Assembly (NCBI RefSeq): GCF_018991925.1
Contig: NW_024756415.1
Span: forward strand, 196,501 to 260,500
DNA: 64,000 bases
Reading direction: 5' to 3'
DNA from: Homarus americanus
Taxonomy: Eukaryota > Arthropoda > Malacostraca > Decapoda > Nephropidae
In this document: in pieces, positions 1 through 11,501 of the stretch
Layout of the letters: every line of letters starts with the position of its first letter
Numbering within the stretch: the first letter of the stretch is position 1
Notes under the pieces: generated by a model
Database searches by the model: none
What the model was told of the DNA's origin: nothing
What the model saw: the letters and a program-made list of their open reading frames with translations, nothing else
Program-made: the position numbers and the translations under genes

Positions 1-758
1 CCCGAGACGGCGAGGAAAGAAGTATGTCTGTAATACACAACATCACTGTAGTGTTGACAATTACTGTACATCGTCGCAACAGGGAACAAATTTGTCCATG
101 TGTCAAGGGTCTCTAGCCTTGACACCCGCCTTTATAACGACTCCTTAGTCTTCTCACTCTGTAACTTGTCTTATTTTCACACAATTTTATGACAAGTGTC
201 TTGAAATAAATATATTTATTTGGTAAAATACAGAAAAAACCCAACTATTGTATATTTTTATGTCGACGGTGAGGAACCCCAAGTACCGCGCGCCGCCATG
301 ATGGATGGTTAGAATCAACAGAGCTCTAAGATAAGATGATACCATAACAAATTATATTTCGTAAGTTTTAAGCACAAAAACATTGCTTTTAAAAACATAC
401 AATCGTTCGATAATTAATTTATTAAATGATAACAGGTAAATATTTAAGGGTGGTGGAGAATAAAATCGGGTTTACTTCCTGACCACAACACCAAGACCTT
501 GACTCACACTGACACCATTATTAATTTAGGTCTCATTAAAGCTTAAGGAACATCATATCTTTGAGAATATTGTGACGTGTAAGAATGTATGTGAATAAAT
601 GTAGATAGAATATATATAAGACAGATAAAAATGAGGGGATAATATCTACTCAGTGTTCTGGGAAAATTATTCCAATTTTCAGCGAACGATCTTTATTCAA
701 TTATCTGAGAAGAAGGTCTCTTAAACACAACAAATCAAAAGTGATACCCCTTATATAC
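1..758. other. Unique AT-rich sequence, no gene seen
   Basis: No long open frame, RNA gene or tandem repeat is visible here. Composition is AT-rich with short A and T runs. Only single short motifs occur. Confidence 0.5.
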
Positions 759-781
759 TGTGTGTGTGTGTGTGTGTGTGT
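759..781. repeat. (GT)n microsatellite
   Basis: About 11 uninterrupted GT units. Confidence 0.9.
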
Positions 782-883
782 CAAAAAGTGCCAAATCGAC
801 CCACCCCCCCCACCTAGGAGACGATCACTCCACACTGTAACGCTTGGAGGAGCACCACATCGAGAAGGTGTCAATATTTCTAG

Positions 884-1048
884 TTAGCTCGACTGCATAC
901 CGAGGCAGACAAGCGCAAGCGCCGAAAAAACGCTGCCGCCGCCCCTCCCGCACTAGATGTAGCCCACCACGCGTGCAACATTTGTGGCCAACCCTGCCGG
1001 TCCCGTATCGGTCTTTCGAGTCACCTCAGAGCTCACCAATGAAAGTGA
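884..1048 (+). pseudogene. Non-LTR retrotransposon ORF2 C-terminus with zinc finger, fragment
   Basis: One frame ending in TGA at 1046-1048 gives a basic Lys/Arg run, an Ala/Pro linker, then a finger of the form C-x2-C-x12-H-x3-H (CNICGQPC...SRIGLSSHLRAH). The Ser-Arg-Ile-Gly-Leu-x-Ser-His core is what the C-terminal finger of many LINE ORF2 proteins looks like; family knowledge, not a search. A stop at 881-883 cuts the frame on the 5' side, and no reverse transcriptase motifs remain upstream. It is probably a short relic. The alternative is a host C2H2 finger exon, but the stop right after the second His and the basic linker favour a LINE. Confidence 0.6.
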
Positions 1049-1134
1049 CATCCTTAATAACTCATATTATTGTCTCATAGCTGGATGATCGTCATACTAG
1101 ATTCCGAGTAACAGCAAAGTAGTAGTAGTAGTGT

Positions 1135-1152
1135 ATACACACACACACACAC
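1135..1152. repeat. (AC)n microsatellite
   Basis: About nine AC units. Confidence 0.8.
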
Positions 1153-1383
1153 CCACTCAGATGACCATTGTCGCATTGAAAGTGTGGTTCATGTGAACAT
1201 AAACACGACTAAATTTAGTGAGGACAACAGTCAAGGGACATAGTGGCAATGATGTACACGACCCAATTGATGTTTGTGAAGGCTCAGACAACACAACATA
1301 AAGACCTGACCTTTGGTCTATAACTGTATGAAAACCTTCTCCCCTCCAGCCGAGTCTCAGTGGGACCTCAGTACAAAGAAGGG

Positions 1384-1600
1384 TGTGGAGGCCGAGCGGA
1401 TACAGCGCTAACCTCCTGTACTAATGGGCAACCCAGCTGTGAATGGGTACATAACTTCACTGTTTGGGAAGTGAAGGTGGTTGTGCTGCACCGGCCAAAT
1501 TGACTCCTTGTGTACCGAAGGCTTAATATTCACCGTGCTATATCTGATCCGTCCCAAATGTGCCGCCGTGCCTATGGGACTCACTTTCATGTACTAAATG
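1384..1600 (+). mobile_element. Possible degraded tRNA-derived SINE
   Basis: The segment opens with GGCCGAGCGG followed by an AGCGCTAACCTCC stretch, which resembles the A box and anticodon-arm start of a Ser/Leu-type tRNA. A clear B box (GGTTCGAATCC) is absent. The rest has no coding frame of note. This is a weak call resting on the A box alone. Confidence 0.3.
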
Positions 1601-1814
1601 GCAATTATGTCTCTGACCCCTCTAAGTTTATATCCAACCGTGCTTTTGGGAAAGTTTATTGATCTCAGTGTGTAGTAAAGCAGCAAGTTTTCAGAAGGCG
1701 AGAGTCACCGATAAATTGTGAACATATTGTACCAGCTGGAGAGAAGTAAAGCTGTGAGGCAGGTGTTAGGGCAGGAGTAAATCTAACATACAGGTGTTTT
1801 ACTCTGGCTGAGAG

Positions 1815-1990
1815 ATGAGGTTGTGTGGGGGGTTGAGGGAAGGGGTTGAGGGGAGGGGTGTAGGGAGGGGTTGTGGAAGGTGTTGATGAAAGGAATTGAG
1901 GGAAGGGATTGAAGGAAGGCGTTGTAGAAAGGTGAAGGAAATGCTTGAAAGAAGGGGTTATGGGAGGGGATTGGGGGAAGGGGTTGACTG
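1815..1990 (+). repeat. G-rich degenerate minisatellite
   Basis: GGGGTTGAGGGAAG-type units repeat with a rough 16-17 bp period and drift toward GAAGG words at the 3' end. Runs of G could form quadruplex DNA on this strand. Confidence 0.6.
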
Positions 1991-2062
1991 AGAGAAGCTA
2001 AAAGGAGAAGACTGGTGAAAAAGATATTGACATAAAGTTCAAGGAAGGGAAGAACACAATTA

Positions 2063-2180
2063 CTACTCTCCCTCCCTCCTCCTCTCCCTTTTCTCTCCTC
2101 TCCTCCCTCCCTCCGCTCTGCCTCTTCTTTTCCTCTCCCTCCTCCTCTTCTCCCCTCCTACCCAAGCCTCAGGCCCACTC
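2063..2180. repeat. Polypyrimidine tract
   Basis: Almost only C and T, leading into the CT-rich minisatellite downstream. Confidence 0.8.
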
Positions 2181-3215
2181 TCCTCCACCCTCTCTCTCAC
2201 CAACCCCTCTACTTCTCCTCTATCCCCTTCCCTCCCACCTAACCCCATCCCTCTCTCTCACCAACCCCTCTACTTCTCCTCTATCCCCTTCCTTATCTCC
2301 CACCTAACCCCATCCCTCTCTCTCACCCCTCTCCATCTCCCACTTCCACCTCTACCCCCTTTCTCTATCTTCCCTTCCATCAACCCCATCCCTCTCTCTC
2401 ACCAACCCCTCTACTTCTCCTCTATCCCCTTCCCTCCCACCTAACCCCATCCCTCTCTCTCACCAACCCCTCTACTTCTCCTCTATCCCCTTCCTTATCT
2501 CCCACCTAACCCCATCCCTCTCTCTCACCAACCCCTCTACTTCTCCTCTATCCCCTTCCTTATCTCCACCTAACCCCATCCCTCTCTCTCACCAACCCCT
2601 ACTTCTCCCATCCCTTCCTTATCTTCCCACCCCATCCCTCTCTCTCATCCTACTTCTCTCTATCCCTCCCCTTCCCACCTAACCCCATCCCTCTCTCTCA
2701 CCAACCCCTCATCTCCTCTATCCCTTCCCTCCCACTTCATCCTCTCTCACCATCTCCTCTTCCCCTTATCTCCCACCTAACCCCATCCCTCTCTCACCAA
2801 CCCCTCTCTTCTCCTCTATCCCTTCCTTATCTCCACCTAACCCCATCCCTCTCTCACCCCTCTACTTCTCCTCTGTCCCCTTCCTTATCTCCCCACCTAA
2901 CCCCATCCCTCTCTCTCCCCTCTACTTCTCCTCTATCCCCTTCCCTCCCACCTAACCCATCCCTCTCTCACCAACCCCTACTTCTCCTCTATCCCCATCT
3001 CCCCACCTAACCCCATCCTCTCTCACCCCTCTACTTCTCCTCTATCCTCTTCCTTCTCCTCCCACCCATCCCTCTCTCACCAACCCCTCTACTTCTCCTC
3101 TATCCCCTTCCTTATCTCCCTCCTAACCCCATCCCTCTCTCTCACCAACCCCTCTACTTCTCCTCTATCCCCTTCTTTATCTCCCACCTAACCCCATCCC
3201 ACTCTCCTCTCTCCC
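2180..3215 (+). repeat. CT-rich minisatellite, 61-65 bp unit
   Basis: The words CCATCCCTCTCTCTCACCAA and CTACTTCTCCTCTATCCCC recur about 15 times. Measured spacings of the CCATCC word are 65, 61 and 65 bp; the 4 bp difference is a TTAT insertion in the CTTCCTTATCTCC variant. Units in the middle (2580-3060) are shortened by many small deletions. Only C, T and A bases occur on this strand apart from rare exceptions. Confidence 0.9.
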
Positions 3216-3394
3216 TCCATAACCCTCTTCCTCGTCCCCCTCCCTCCTCCTCCTCCCTGACGCGGTAATAACACCATTTTCAATAGACTCTCTTCATATT
3301 GCGTCCGTCAAAAGAATTTCTTCTGTCAAATTTCAAGACAATCTCTCAAATGAAATTGGACAACGCCAGACGAAGATCAGCCACCAGGAGGAAC
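3216..3394. other. Short unique segment between two minisatellites
   Basis: Non-repetitive sequence of mixed composition. No frame or RNA feature seen. Confidence 0.5.
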
Positions 3395-4500
3395 TGTGAG
3401 TCGTGTCTCTTATGAGTAGTGAGTCATTTGTGAGTTGTGTGTCTTTTAAGTAATGAGTCAGTTGTGAGTCGTGTCTCTTATAAGTAATGAGTCAGGGGTG
3501 AGTTGTGTATCTTTTAAGTAATGAGTCACTTGTGAGTCGTGTCTCGTATGAGTAGTGAGTCAATTGTGAGACGTGTCTCTTATGAGTAGTGAGTCAATTG
3601 TGAGACGTGTCTCTTATCAGTAATGAGTCAGTTGTGAGTTGAGTCTCTTATGAGTAGTGAGCCATTTGTGAGTTGTGTCTCTTATGAGTAATGAGTCAGT
3701 GGTGAGTTGTGTCTCTTATGAGTAGTGAGTCAATTGTGAGACGTGTCTCTTATGAGTAGTGAGTCAATTGTGAGACGTGTCTCTTATCAGTAATGAGTCA
3801 GTGGTGAGTTGCGTCTCTTGTAAGTAGTGAGTCAATTGTGAGACGTGTCTCTTATGAGTAATGAGTCAGTGGTGAGTTGTGTCTTATGAGTAGTGAGTCA
3901 ATTGTGAGTTGTGTATCTTTTAAGTAATGAGTCAGTTGTGAGTCGTGTCTCTTATGAGTAGTGAGTCATATGTGAGTTGTGTCTCTTTTAAGTAATGAGT
4001 CAGTTGTGAGTTGTGTCTCTTATGAGTAGTGATTCAATTGTGAGACGTGTCTCTTATGAGTAATGAGTCAGTTGTGAGTTGTGTCTCTTATGAGTAATGA
4101 GTCAGTTGTGAGTCGTGTCTCTTATGAGTAGTGAGTCATTTGTGAGTTGTGTCTTTTATGAGTAATGAGTCAATTGTGAAATGGTTCTCTAGTGAGCACG
4201 AGTCAGGTGAAAGTTGGTTCCCTTGTGAGTGATGAGTTTTTTGTGAGTCAATTCCTTCGTCAGTAATGGTCATTGTAAATTGGTTCTCCTGAGTCATGAG
4301 AATCACTTCCCTTGATGGACCTGAGTCACTAATTACTGTATTTGAATATTGTGAGTCATGAGTCAGATATGTTGCTGTATTCGTGGACATGAGTCAGCAG
4401 TCACGGGCTATCTCGTGAGGAGTGAGTCAATTATGAGTTGTTTTCCTTGTGAGTAATGAGTTAAATGGGAGTTGGTTCCCTTGTGAGTAATTATTCATGT
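3395..4500 (+). repeat. 34 bp minisatellite carrying TGAGTCA
   Basis: A 34 bp unit (GTGAGTCGTGTCTCTTATGA, then GTAGTGAGTCAATT) repeats cleanly from about 3395 to 4180 and then decays to about 4500. TGAGTCA, the AP-1/TRE consensus, is present close to 28 times. Variants alternate between GTAGTGAGTCAATT and GTAATGAGTCAGTT, hinting at a two-unit higher-order period in places. Confidence 0.92.
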
Positions 4501-4559
4501 GTGAGGTGGTGAATTTACCAGCTCAAAATATTTAGAACGCAATATGAGTTTGTGAGAAT

Positions 4560-5093
4560 GTGAGTAAAAAGTAAAAACAAAAATAATAATAATCCCTGGA
4601 AAGAGATACAGAGACAGATAGACAGTCGCAGACAGAACAGAGTGTGACAGACAGAAATATGGACAGACAGGCAGGAAAAGAAGACACTACCAAACAGAAA
4701 AGCTAAGACAGACAGGTAGATAAGATATACAGTTAAAGATAAAAACAGGAAAACAGACAGACACAGACATAGAGACAGACTAACGAAAATAGACGACAGA
4801 CAGACGGATAAGAACAAACTAAAAAAAAATTTAAAAATGAAAATGACAAATACAAACAAACGGGAACAAACAGACAATGACAGACAAACAAAGAAAATTT
4901 GAAACAGAAAGAGAAATAGAAGACCGAGAAGAAGAGACAAAGACAGAATGTGACAAACATAAAAAGATAGAGAGAAAGAGAGAGAATGAGAGAATAGGAA
5001 CCTGCAGTTCAACACTAATTGAATCTTGCCGGCAAACAAGAAAGGTAGAGGAACAGCCAAAAACTGTCTTTAATGTAGTTAGGAAACGGTGAG
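4560..5093. repeat. Purine- and A-rich low-complexity sequence with GACA words
   Basis: GACAGACAGA and AAACAGA words dominate, without a fixed period. The Phe/Leu/Ser-rich open frame on the minus strand is a composition effect. Confidence 0.7.
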
Positions 5094-5096
5094 AGC

Positions 5097-5179
<83 letters not shown>

Positions 5180-5300
5180 TGTGTGCATGTGTGAATGAGA
5201 GAGAAGAGAGAAAAACAGTGAGAGTGAGTAAGAAAGAGTGAGAAAGAGAGAGCATAGAGAGAATGAGAAAAAAGAGAGAGCGAGAAAGAGAGAGTTTAGA
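5094..5300. repeat. (GA)n microsatellite with degenerate flank
   Basis: GA is pure from about 5099 to 5177, followed by GTGTGTGTG and then AGAGAGTGAGA-type words. Confidence 0.9.
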
Positions 5301-5805
5301 ATGAGTGAGACAGAAACGGTGAGAAAGAAAAACACAGTGAATGAAGACAAAGGAGACAGTGAAAATAACAACAACAACAACAACGACCAAAACAAATAAA
5401 CAAATGGATAATAAAGAAATATAAATACATAGAATGAAACAACAAAAGGAATAAAAAGGAGAAAATAAAAAAAACATATGTAAATAGCAGGATATAAATG
5501 AAGTGGGTAGAGAGAGGGGGAGGAACACGAATAAAAAAAAGGAGAGCCAAGGAAGGAGAAAAAATACGAGTACTTTCTTTTTAACAGTAACGGAGCAGGG
5601 GAAAGGCAGCTGGCAGTGCCCCTGAAGTGTAATATACCTGACAAACTGACCTACTGTACACTCCATCTTGGCTCGTACAGCACACACCTGGATAAGACAG
5701 ATGATAGTGTATAATTTAGGTGTGTGGGATCAACTGATAATTAGCCACCTTCCCTCCTGTGGTTATGAGATTTTAAGATAAACTATTTTAAGGCAACTTT
5801 ATTGT
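5301..5805. other. A-rich sequence, no gene seen
   Basis: Contains AACAACAAC and AAATAAA words, a T-poor plus strand and no RNA gene. Long minus frames here are Phe/Ser/Leu-rich and not gene-like. Confidence 0.5.
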
Positions 5806-6145
5806 AAACTAACCTAACGTTAACCCTATCTAACTCTAACCGAGCTTGACCTAATCTAATCTATCCTATTCAAACTTAACGCGAACCTACCCTAACTTAA
5901 TCTAATCTAACCTAACATAACGTTAACCTAACCTAACTTAATCTAATCTAACCTAACCTAACGTAAACCCAACCTAACTTAATCTAATCTAACCTAACCT
6001 AACGTAAGCCCAACCTAACTTAATCTAATCTAACCTAACCTAACGTAAACCCAACCTAACTTAATCTAATCTAACCTAACCTAACGTAAACCCAACCTAA
6101 CTTAATCTAATCTAACCTAACCTAACGTAAGCCCAACCTAACTCA
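5806..6145 (+). repeat. CCTAA telomere-like block with 41 bp higher-order unit
   Basis: CCTAAC words (complement of the arthropod TTAGG motif) start scattered and then settle into a 41 bp unit: CCTAACTTAATCTAATCTAA, then two CCTAAC words, CGTAAACCC and AA. The word AACCTAACTT recurs at 5971 and 6012, giving exactly 41 bp. About five units follow. CGTAAACCC and CGTAAGCCC variants alternate, so duplication happened in blocks. Confidence 0.88.
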
Positions 6146-6825
6146 CCTACCAAGGATTAACACTGATATAGGAAGGTGTTTCTGGATGAAAAAACACACC
6201 TGAAAGTGAACTAATTTACGAAAGATAATAAAAACTAAAAAACAAATAAAACACAAAAAGGAATATATAAGAAAAAAGTAATGATAATAAAAGACACGAA
6301 AAGAGAAAACAAAATAAAATCGAATATATACGAAAAAAATGTGATGGCAAAAGGTAAAAAAAAAAAAAGAATGCTAACCTTTTTTTACTGTCAAAAGGTA
6401 GTCTGCTATGTAGTGTGGCTTCGAAGACTTAATCCGCTGTGTGTAAGCGACTCTGGCGGCCGTTGTAGAACCTGAAAGAATGAAAAAAAAAAACAATTAG
6501 CAATAAAAAAATGCAAATAGAATTACAAGAATAAAAGCAAATCTAAAAGAAGGAATTAAAAAGGCAGATCCAGAACAACACAAAAATTGAAAAAAATACA
6601 AAATCTGATAAAAAACAACATGGAAACTGCAAAAACATGTTAAAACAAAGAGAAGAAAATGGGAAACTGCATAAACGATTAAATCCAAAAGAAAACGGAA
6701 AACGATGATAAAATATAATGGGAAGAATGAGGGAAACTGCATTAAAAACGATGATAACATTAAGTTGATGACGATAAGTGAAAATGATGTCTAAAGTGAG
6801 GGTGAAGATAGAGTCCTTTAGTGTA
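6146..6825. other. A-rich sequence, no gene seen
   Basis: Plus strand is rich in AAAA runs (6361-6370, 6484-6494). No credible frame. Confidence 0.5.
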
Positions 6826-7510
6826 AGAGGGGAGAGGGAGTGAGAGAGAGAGGAGGGAGGAGAGAGGGAGTGAGAGAGAGAGAGGGAGAGGAAAGAGGGG
6901 AGAGGGAGTGATAGAGAGGAGGAAGATTGGGTGAGGAGGAGGAGGGGAGAAGGAAAGTAAATAATGATAGAATGTAAATAACGGAAGGCGGAGCAATGGA
7001 GAGAGAGAGAGAGAGAGAGAGAGAAGAGAGTGAATAATAGTAGAGGGAATAAAACAGAAGACGGAGCAATGAGAGGAAGGAGAGGTAGGGAGAGGGTACT
7101 AATGGGAGATGGAGGGAGAGGGAGAGAAAAGGGGGACTAATGACAGAGAAAAAGGGAGAGGGGAGAAAGGTAAATAATAGGTGAGGAACGGAGGGAGAAT
7201 AATTGAAAAAGGAGTAATGGGGGACGAGGAAGAAGAGAGAGGAAGGGAAGTAGGTAATGGATAGATAATTAGGAGGGAGAAGAGGGCTTAAGGGAGAGTG
7301 ACTGGAGAGGGGAGGGAGTGAGAAAAATAGGGAGAGGGAGAGAATGAATGTCAGGGAGGAGGAGGAGGGTGAAGAGAAGAGTGAATAATGAGGAGGAGGA
7401 AAGGGAGGGAGGAGAAGAGAGGAGAGGGAATGGTGGGGGCGCGGTGAGGGGAAGGGGGAGGGGGGAAGAGTGATAGGAGAGGAGGAGGGGAAGAGATTGT
7501 TCCCAATTTA
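6826..7510 (+). repeat. Polypurine GGAGA tract
   Basis: GAGAGGGAG and AGGAGGA words without a strict period. A (GA)n run lies at about 6999-7024. Confidence 0.8.
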
Positions 7511-7559
7511 TGCAAAGTGTTGGGGAAAGAGGGTCATAATTCTGTGAAGGGCGTAGGTA

Positions 7560-7895
7560 TGGGAGGTGGTGGTGGTGGTGGGTGGTGGTGGTGGTGGTGG
7601 GTGAGGGAGGATGTGGGTGGGTGGTGGTGGTGGTGGTGGTGGTGTAGGTGATGGAGGATGTGGTGGTGGTGGTGGTGGTGGTGGTGGTGGTGGTGTAGGT
7701 GATGGAGGATGTGGTGGGTGGTGGTGGTGGTGGTGGTGGTGGTGGTGGTGGTGGTGGTGTGTAGGTGGTGGTGGTGGTGGTGGAGGAGGAGGAGGATGTG
7801 GGTGGTGGGTGGTGGTGGTGGTGGTGGTGGTGGTGGTGGTGGTGTAGGTGGTGGTGGAGGAGGATGTGGTGGTGGTGGTGGTGGTGGTAGGGGAA
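7560..7895 (+). repeat. GGT trinucleotide array
   Basis: Long GGT runs broken by GATGGAGGATGTGG inserts that recur at about 7605, 7650 and 7700 and make a loose minisatellite. Frames through it encode poly-Gly, poly-Val or poly-Trp and are not genes. Confidence 0.93.
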
Positions 7896-8917
7896 AATGG
7901 AAGGTGAAAATGAGGAAAGAAATGATATACGAGGGAAGGAGAGAAGAGGCTAGATTATGATGAAATGATAGAGGGGAAGAAAGAGATAAAGGGAAAAACG
8001 AAAAAACGAAGAAATAGAGAGAAAAGGTGTCAAGCGATAAGGCAGGAGAAAACTGGAAAAGGGGGAAATAGAAGAGCGTGAATAGAGACTAAAAAGAAAC
8101 CAAATGATGATGAAAAAACAGACTGCACGAAAGGGGGGGGGGTGATAAGAGAAAATGAGGAAGAGAGAGAAAGACGCTGATAATAACACGGAGGTAACAA
8201 TAAACGAGAGACAGAAAGACAAAAAGAACACAAGCAAAAAGTAAAACAAAAATAAAAACAAAAAAGGTATTTGTTAAGTAAAACTAAACTTATTATATAC
8301 CTGACAGAATATTCTCTTGAAATATCGTAAAATTTTTAATTCTCAAGAACAAATTTTACTTGTCAGATAAGATAATCAAAACATTCGATGAATACAAACA
8401 CACAAACAAACACATGAATGGATGATTACTACTGCTTATAAAACAATATTTCCCATCAATAACTTCACACACACACACACAACATGGTAACAGCAATACA
8501 GAGACCAACATGTTAAAATATACTTAAACTTGACGATTTTCTGAATATATATAGTTTTAATTCTATGAAGTTTAGACGTACGGAATAATAATATTCTACT
8601 CTTAATTTAAAGTACGATAATTATGTGACGTAATACAGTGTACAGGGGTGAAATAATGCTGTGTTGTTTTATGGTAGATTATTATTAAAGCTGTGTGTGT
8701 GTGTGTGTGAGAAGAAGAGAGGAGAAGAGAGAGAGAGAGAGAGAGAGTGCACGAAAACCTCTTAGTTAGATAGAGACGATTTTTTTCTTATATCCAAGAG
8801 TTGTTTGTTTAATACAGTAGACTTCCTCCTCCCGCCACACAAAGCTGGGTTTTTTCTGAATTGTATCCTTAGTAAGATTTATTCTGGTTTCCTACTCATT
8901 AATTCTGAGATGTCTTA
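7896..8917. other. Low-complexity to unique sequence with small SSRs
   Basis: Purine-rich to about 8270, then AT-rich unique sequence. Small repeats: (CA)n at 8467-8483, (GT)n at 8693-8709 and (GA)n at 8725-8747. No gene seen. Confidence 0.6.
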
Positions 8918-9085
8918 AATAATGAGTGAGTGAGTGGGTGAGAGTGGAGGGAGGAGAGGAGGGGAGTGGAGGGGTGAGAGGAGGAGTGGGGAGGAGGAGT
9001 GGAGGAGGTGGGGTGAGAGGAGTGAGGAGTGAGGAGGAGTGAGTGAGTGAGGAGGTGGAGGAGGTGAGCGAGGAGTGAGTGGGTG
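8918..9085 (+). repeat. GAGTGAGG-type low-complexity minisatellite
   Basis: GAGTG, GGAGGAG and GAGTGGAGG words alternate without an exact period. Confidence 0.75.
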
Positions 9086-9163
9086 GGTGAGCTAGAATTG
9101 AGTTGAGTGAGCAAGCAAGCGAATACTGATTATGCATGAGTAAGTGAACTACCCAGGACTGAT

Positions 9164-9200
9164 TTTGAGTGAGTGAGTGAGTGAGTGAGTGAGTAAGTGA
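9164..9200 (+). repeat. (GAGT)n microsatellite
   Basis: About seven tetranucleotide units. Confidence 0.85.
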
Positions 9201-9422
9201 GAGTACATCCATACTACTCCACTTCATAATACAATATAGACGCGGTAAAAAGCGGTCACAAGAAAATATACAAGAGATGACTTTATTTAAAGGTACAAAG
9301 GGAAACACAGCGAGGAACAGAGGGAAAAATAACAAGAACTATAAAAAAGAATGAGGGTGAAGTAAGGGGATGGAAGAGGGTGAGGGGAACTGATAAAATG
9401 GTGGCGAGAGAGAGAGAAAGAG

Positions 9423-9423
<1 letters not shown>

Positions 9424-9450
<27 letters not shown>
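9424..9450. repeat. (AC)n microsatellite
   Basis: About 13 pure AC units, followed to about 9690 by GACAGA and GAGAGA low-complexity sequence. Confidence 0.9.
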
Positions 9451-9455
<5 letters not shown>

Positions 9456-9779
9456 TATACGTACAAACAAACAAAAATCACAGACATTGCACTGGAAAAG
9501 TAAGCATACAAATGAGAGATAGACAGACACAACAGAGAGAGAGACAGAGAGAGAGAGAGAGCGGCAGACAAACAGACAGAAAGAGAGAATGTAAGCGATC
9601 AGTAGAGGGTGGAGGGAGAGGTGGAGGAAGAAGGTGGACAGAGGAGGAGAGAGGGTGGGAAGAGAGTAGTGAGAGGGTGGACGGAGGGAAGTGTGGAGGG
9701 TGGAGGCATGGGTCACCGTGTACACATTCAACATTGAGATGACCATGACCCAACACTATAACAATGTCCCAGTGTATGT

Positions 9780-9782
<3 letters not shown>

Positions 9783-9818
<36 letters not shown>
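9783..9818. repeat. (GT)n microsatellite
   Basis: About 18 GT units followed by a G8 run. Confidence 0.92.
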
Positions 9819-9820
<2 letters not shown>

Positions 9821-9928
9821 GGGGGGGAGAGGAAGGAAAGTAAGAGGCTTTATCTTGCTAGTAATCACACAGAGTAAAAGCTGACTGAAGTTTTCTTAGA
9901 TTATCTAATATAGTGAAATATAAGAAAG

Positions 9929-9929
<1 letters not shown>

Positions 9930-10018
<89 letters not shown>
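9930..10018. repeat. Compound (AT)n - A20 - (AT)n repeat
   Basis: Two near-equal AT arrays flank an uninterrupted A run at about 9963-9982. The AT arms are mutually self-complementary and could extrude as a cruciform with the A run as loop. Confidence 0.92.
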
Positions 10019-10021
<3 letters not shown>

Positions 10022-11300
10022 GACAAGAAAGATGTACAACAATGGCTGTAATTTTCATATCAACGGTTTTTTTCAGCGATAAATTAAAGCGGCGATGAGG
10101 TTCACTTCCCAAGAACTAGTAACAAGAAAAAATAGTCTCCAACTATATAAACTTAGAGATAAACTAATAAGTTGCCAGCCAATAACACGTTCCTCACACC
10201 GGAGTCCCCAGAACATAATCATGAAAAGCCTTGTGTAGAAATTTGGAGACACAGACGGTGTTGGTGACATAATTCAGAGCCACAGTGGTCACATACCCAC
10301 AACCTGGACGGATACATTATGTCAACCACCACCTTCACCACTCTACCTTGATGACCACACACAGACCATCGCAATTATCCGAGACATCGAGTCCTGTGAC
10401 AAGAATAATACATTAAGAAGTGCACATGTTACCTTATAGGACACAATATTCTAGAACCAAATTTATGAAAATATGAAACAAAGTCACTGGTTCTGTGTCG
10501 CCATTTCATGACGGATCAAAGCACAGATGGACTTGCTGTGAGAATTTTTTCAATGATGAACTTTACTGCCAGCTTAGTACACACGTCAAGAATCATAACA
10601 TGCGACTGTGGCAGTTTCATCAGCACGGGAATATGTCGAGCCACCTAAGACCGTTGATAAAGTGACAGCAAGGTGTGTGTTTGAACGACTTGATGTCCTT
10701 GAATTTTACTTTTCTGAAAATCCAGCTGAACAAACAGTGACTATGCGAGGTGATGAAAATATTTGGCAGGATACAAAGAAATCTCTGTCTGTAATAAAGA
10801 GAACACATGATGTAGGCATGAAGGGTGTAGTGTTCCAGCAAGACGAGCAGCTCCAACACACGAAGGTCAACACCCACACACACCCCGGCACCTGCTCTCT
10901 TAATACACCTTCTTCCACCATTTCCCCGGCAACAACTGAATCACAGATCATGAACACCATCCTAAAATACTGTAGGAGCTGAAGATCAATAAGGAAAGGA
11001 AGGTTAAGTACATTAAAGCCGGCGTCATCAACAGAGTGACATAAAACTACAGGCAGCACTGTGCAGCCGAGGAGGATTGAAGTCGAGGTGCCAAGATCAG
11101 AGCTAAGGGACCTGGAATACAAATTAAAGTAAAGATCGAAAAAACGGAGAGAAATACAATAAAAAATGAGAAGAGGAGAGAGGTGGACCGACACACAGAA
11201 AGACGAAGGAAGAGAGAGAAAGAAGTGAGAGAAGAGCACTTAGAAAGAAGGAAAGAGGAGTGGGGGAGGCGGATTGACAAAAACATAACAGGATAAAACA
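10019..11300. other. Mostly unique sequence, no confident gene
   Basis: Mixed composition. An open frame at 10599-10982 (+) has no early ATG and no convincing family match. From about 11100 the sequence becomes A/G-rich and grades into (GA)n. Confidence 0.45.
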
Positions 11301-11304
11301 ACTG

Positions 11305-11316
11305 AGAGAGGAGAGG

Positions 11317-11373
<57 letters not shown>
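11305..11373. repeat. (GA)n microsatellite
   Basis: About 26 pure GA units after a GAGAGGAGAGGAG lead-in. Confidence 0.92.
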
Positions 11374-11379
<6 letters not shown>

Positions 11380-11501
11380 TGAAAGAGGAAAACAAAGACT
11401 TAAACATCAAAGGAAGAGTCAAGATTCAATTAATTCCGACAAGCGACACCATCTTGAGGCCCTGAATAATGACAACCCCAGATGTAAACAAACCCGAGGA
11501 G

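Noticed and set aside
5079..5687. 202-residue minus frame that looks like a membrane protein
   Set aside because: The hydrophobic look comes from (CT)n giving Leu-Ser repeats and from A-rich plus-strand sequence giving Phe.
10599..10982. Frame with a VFQQDEQLQHT word that resembles the Tc1/mariner FQQD..H motif
   Set aside because: No other transposase motif is found in any frame nearby, no terminal inverted repeats are seen, and there is no early ATG. One short word is not enough.
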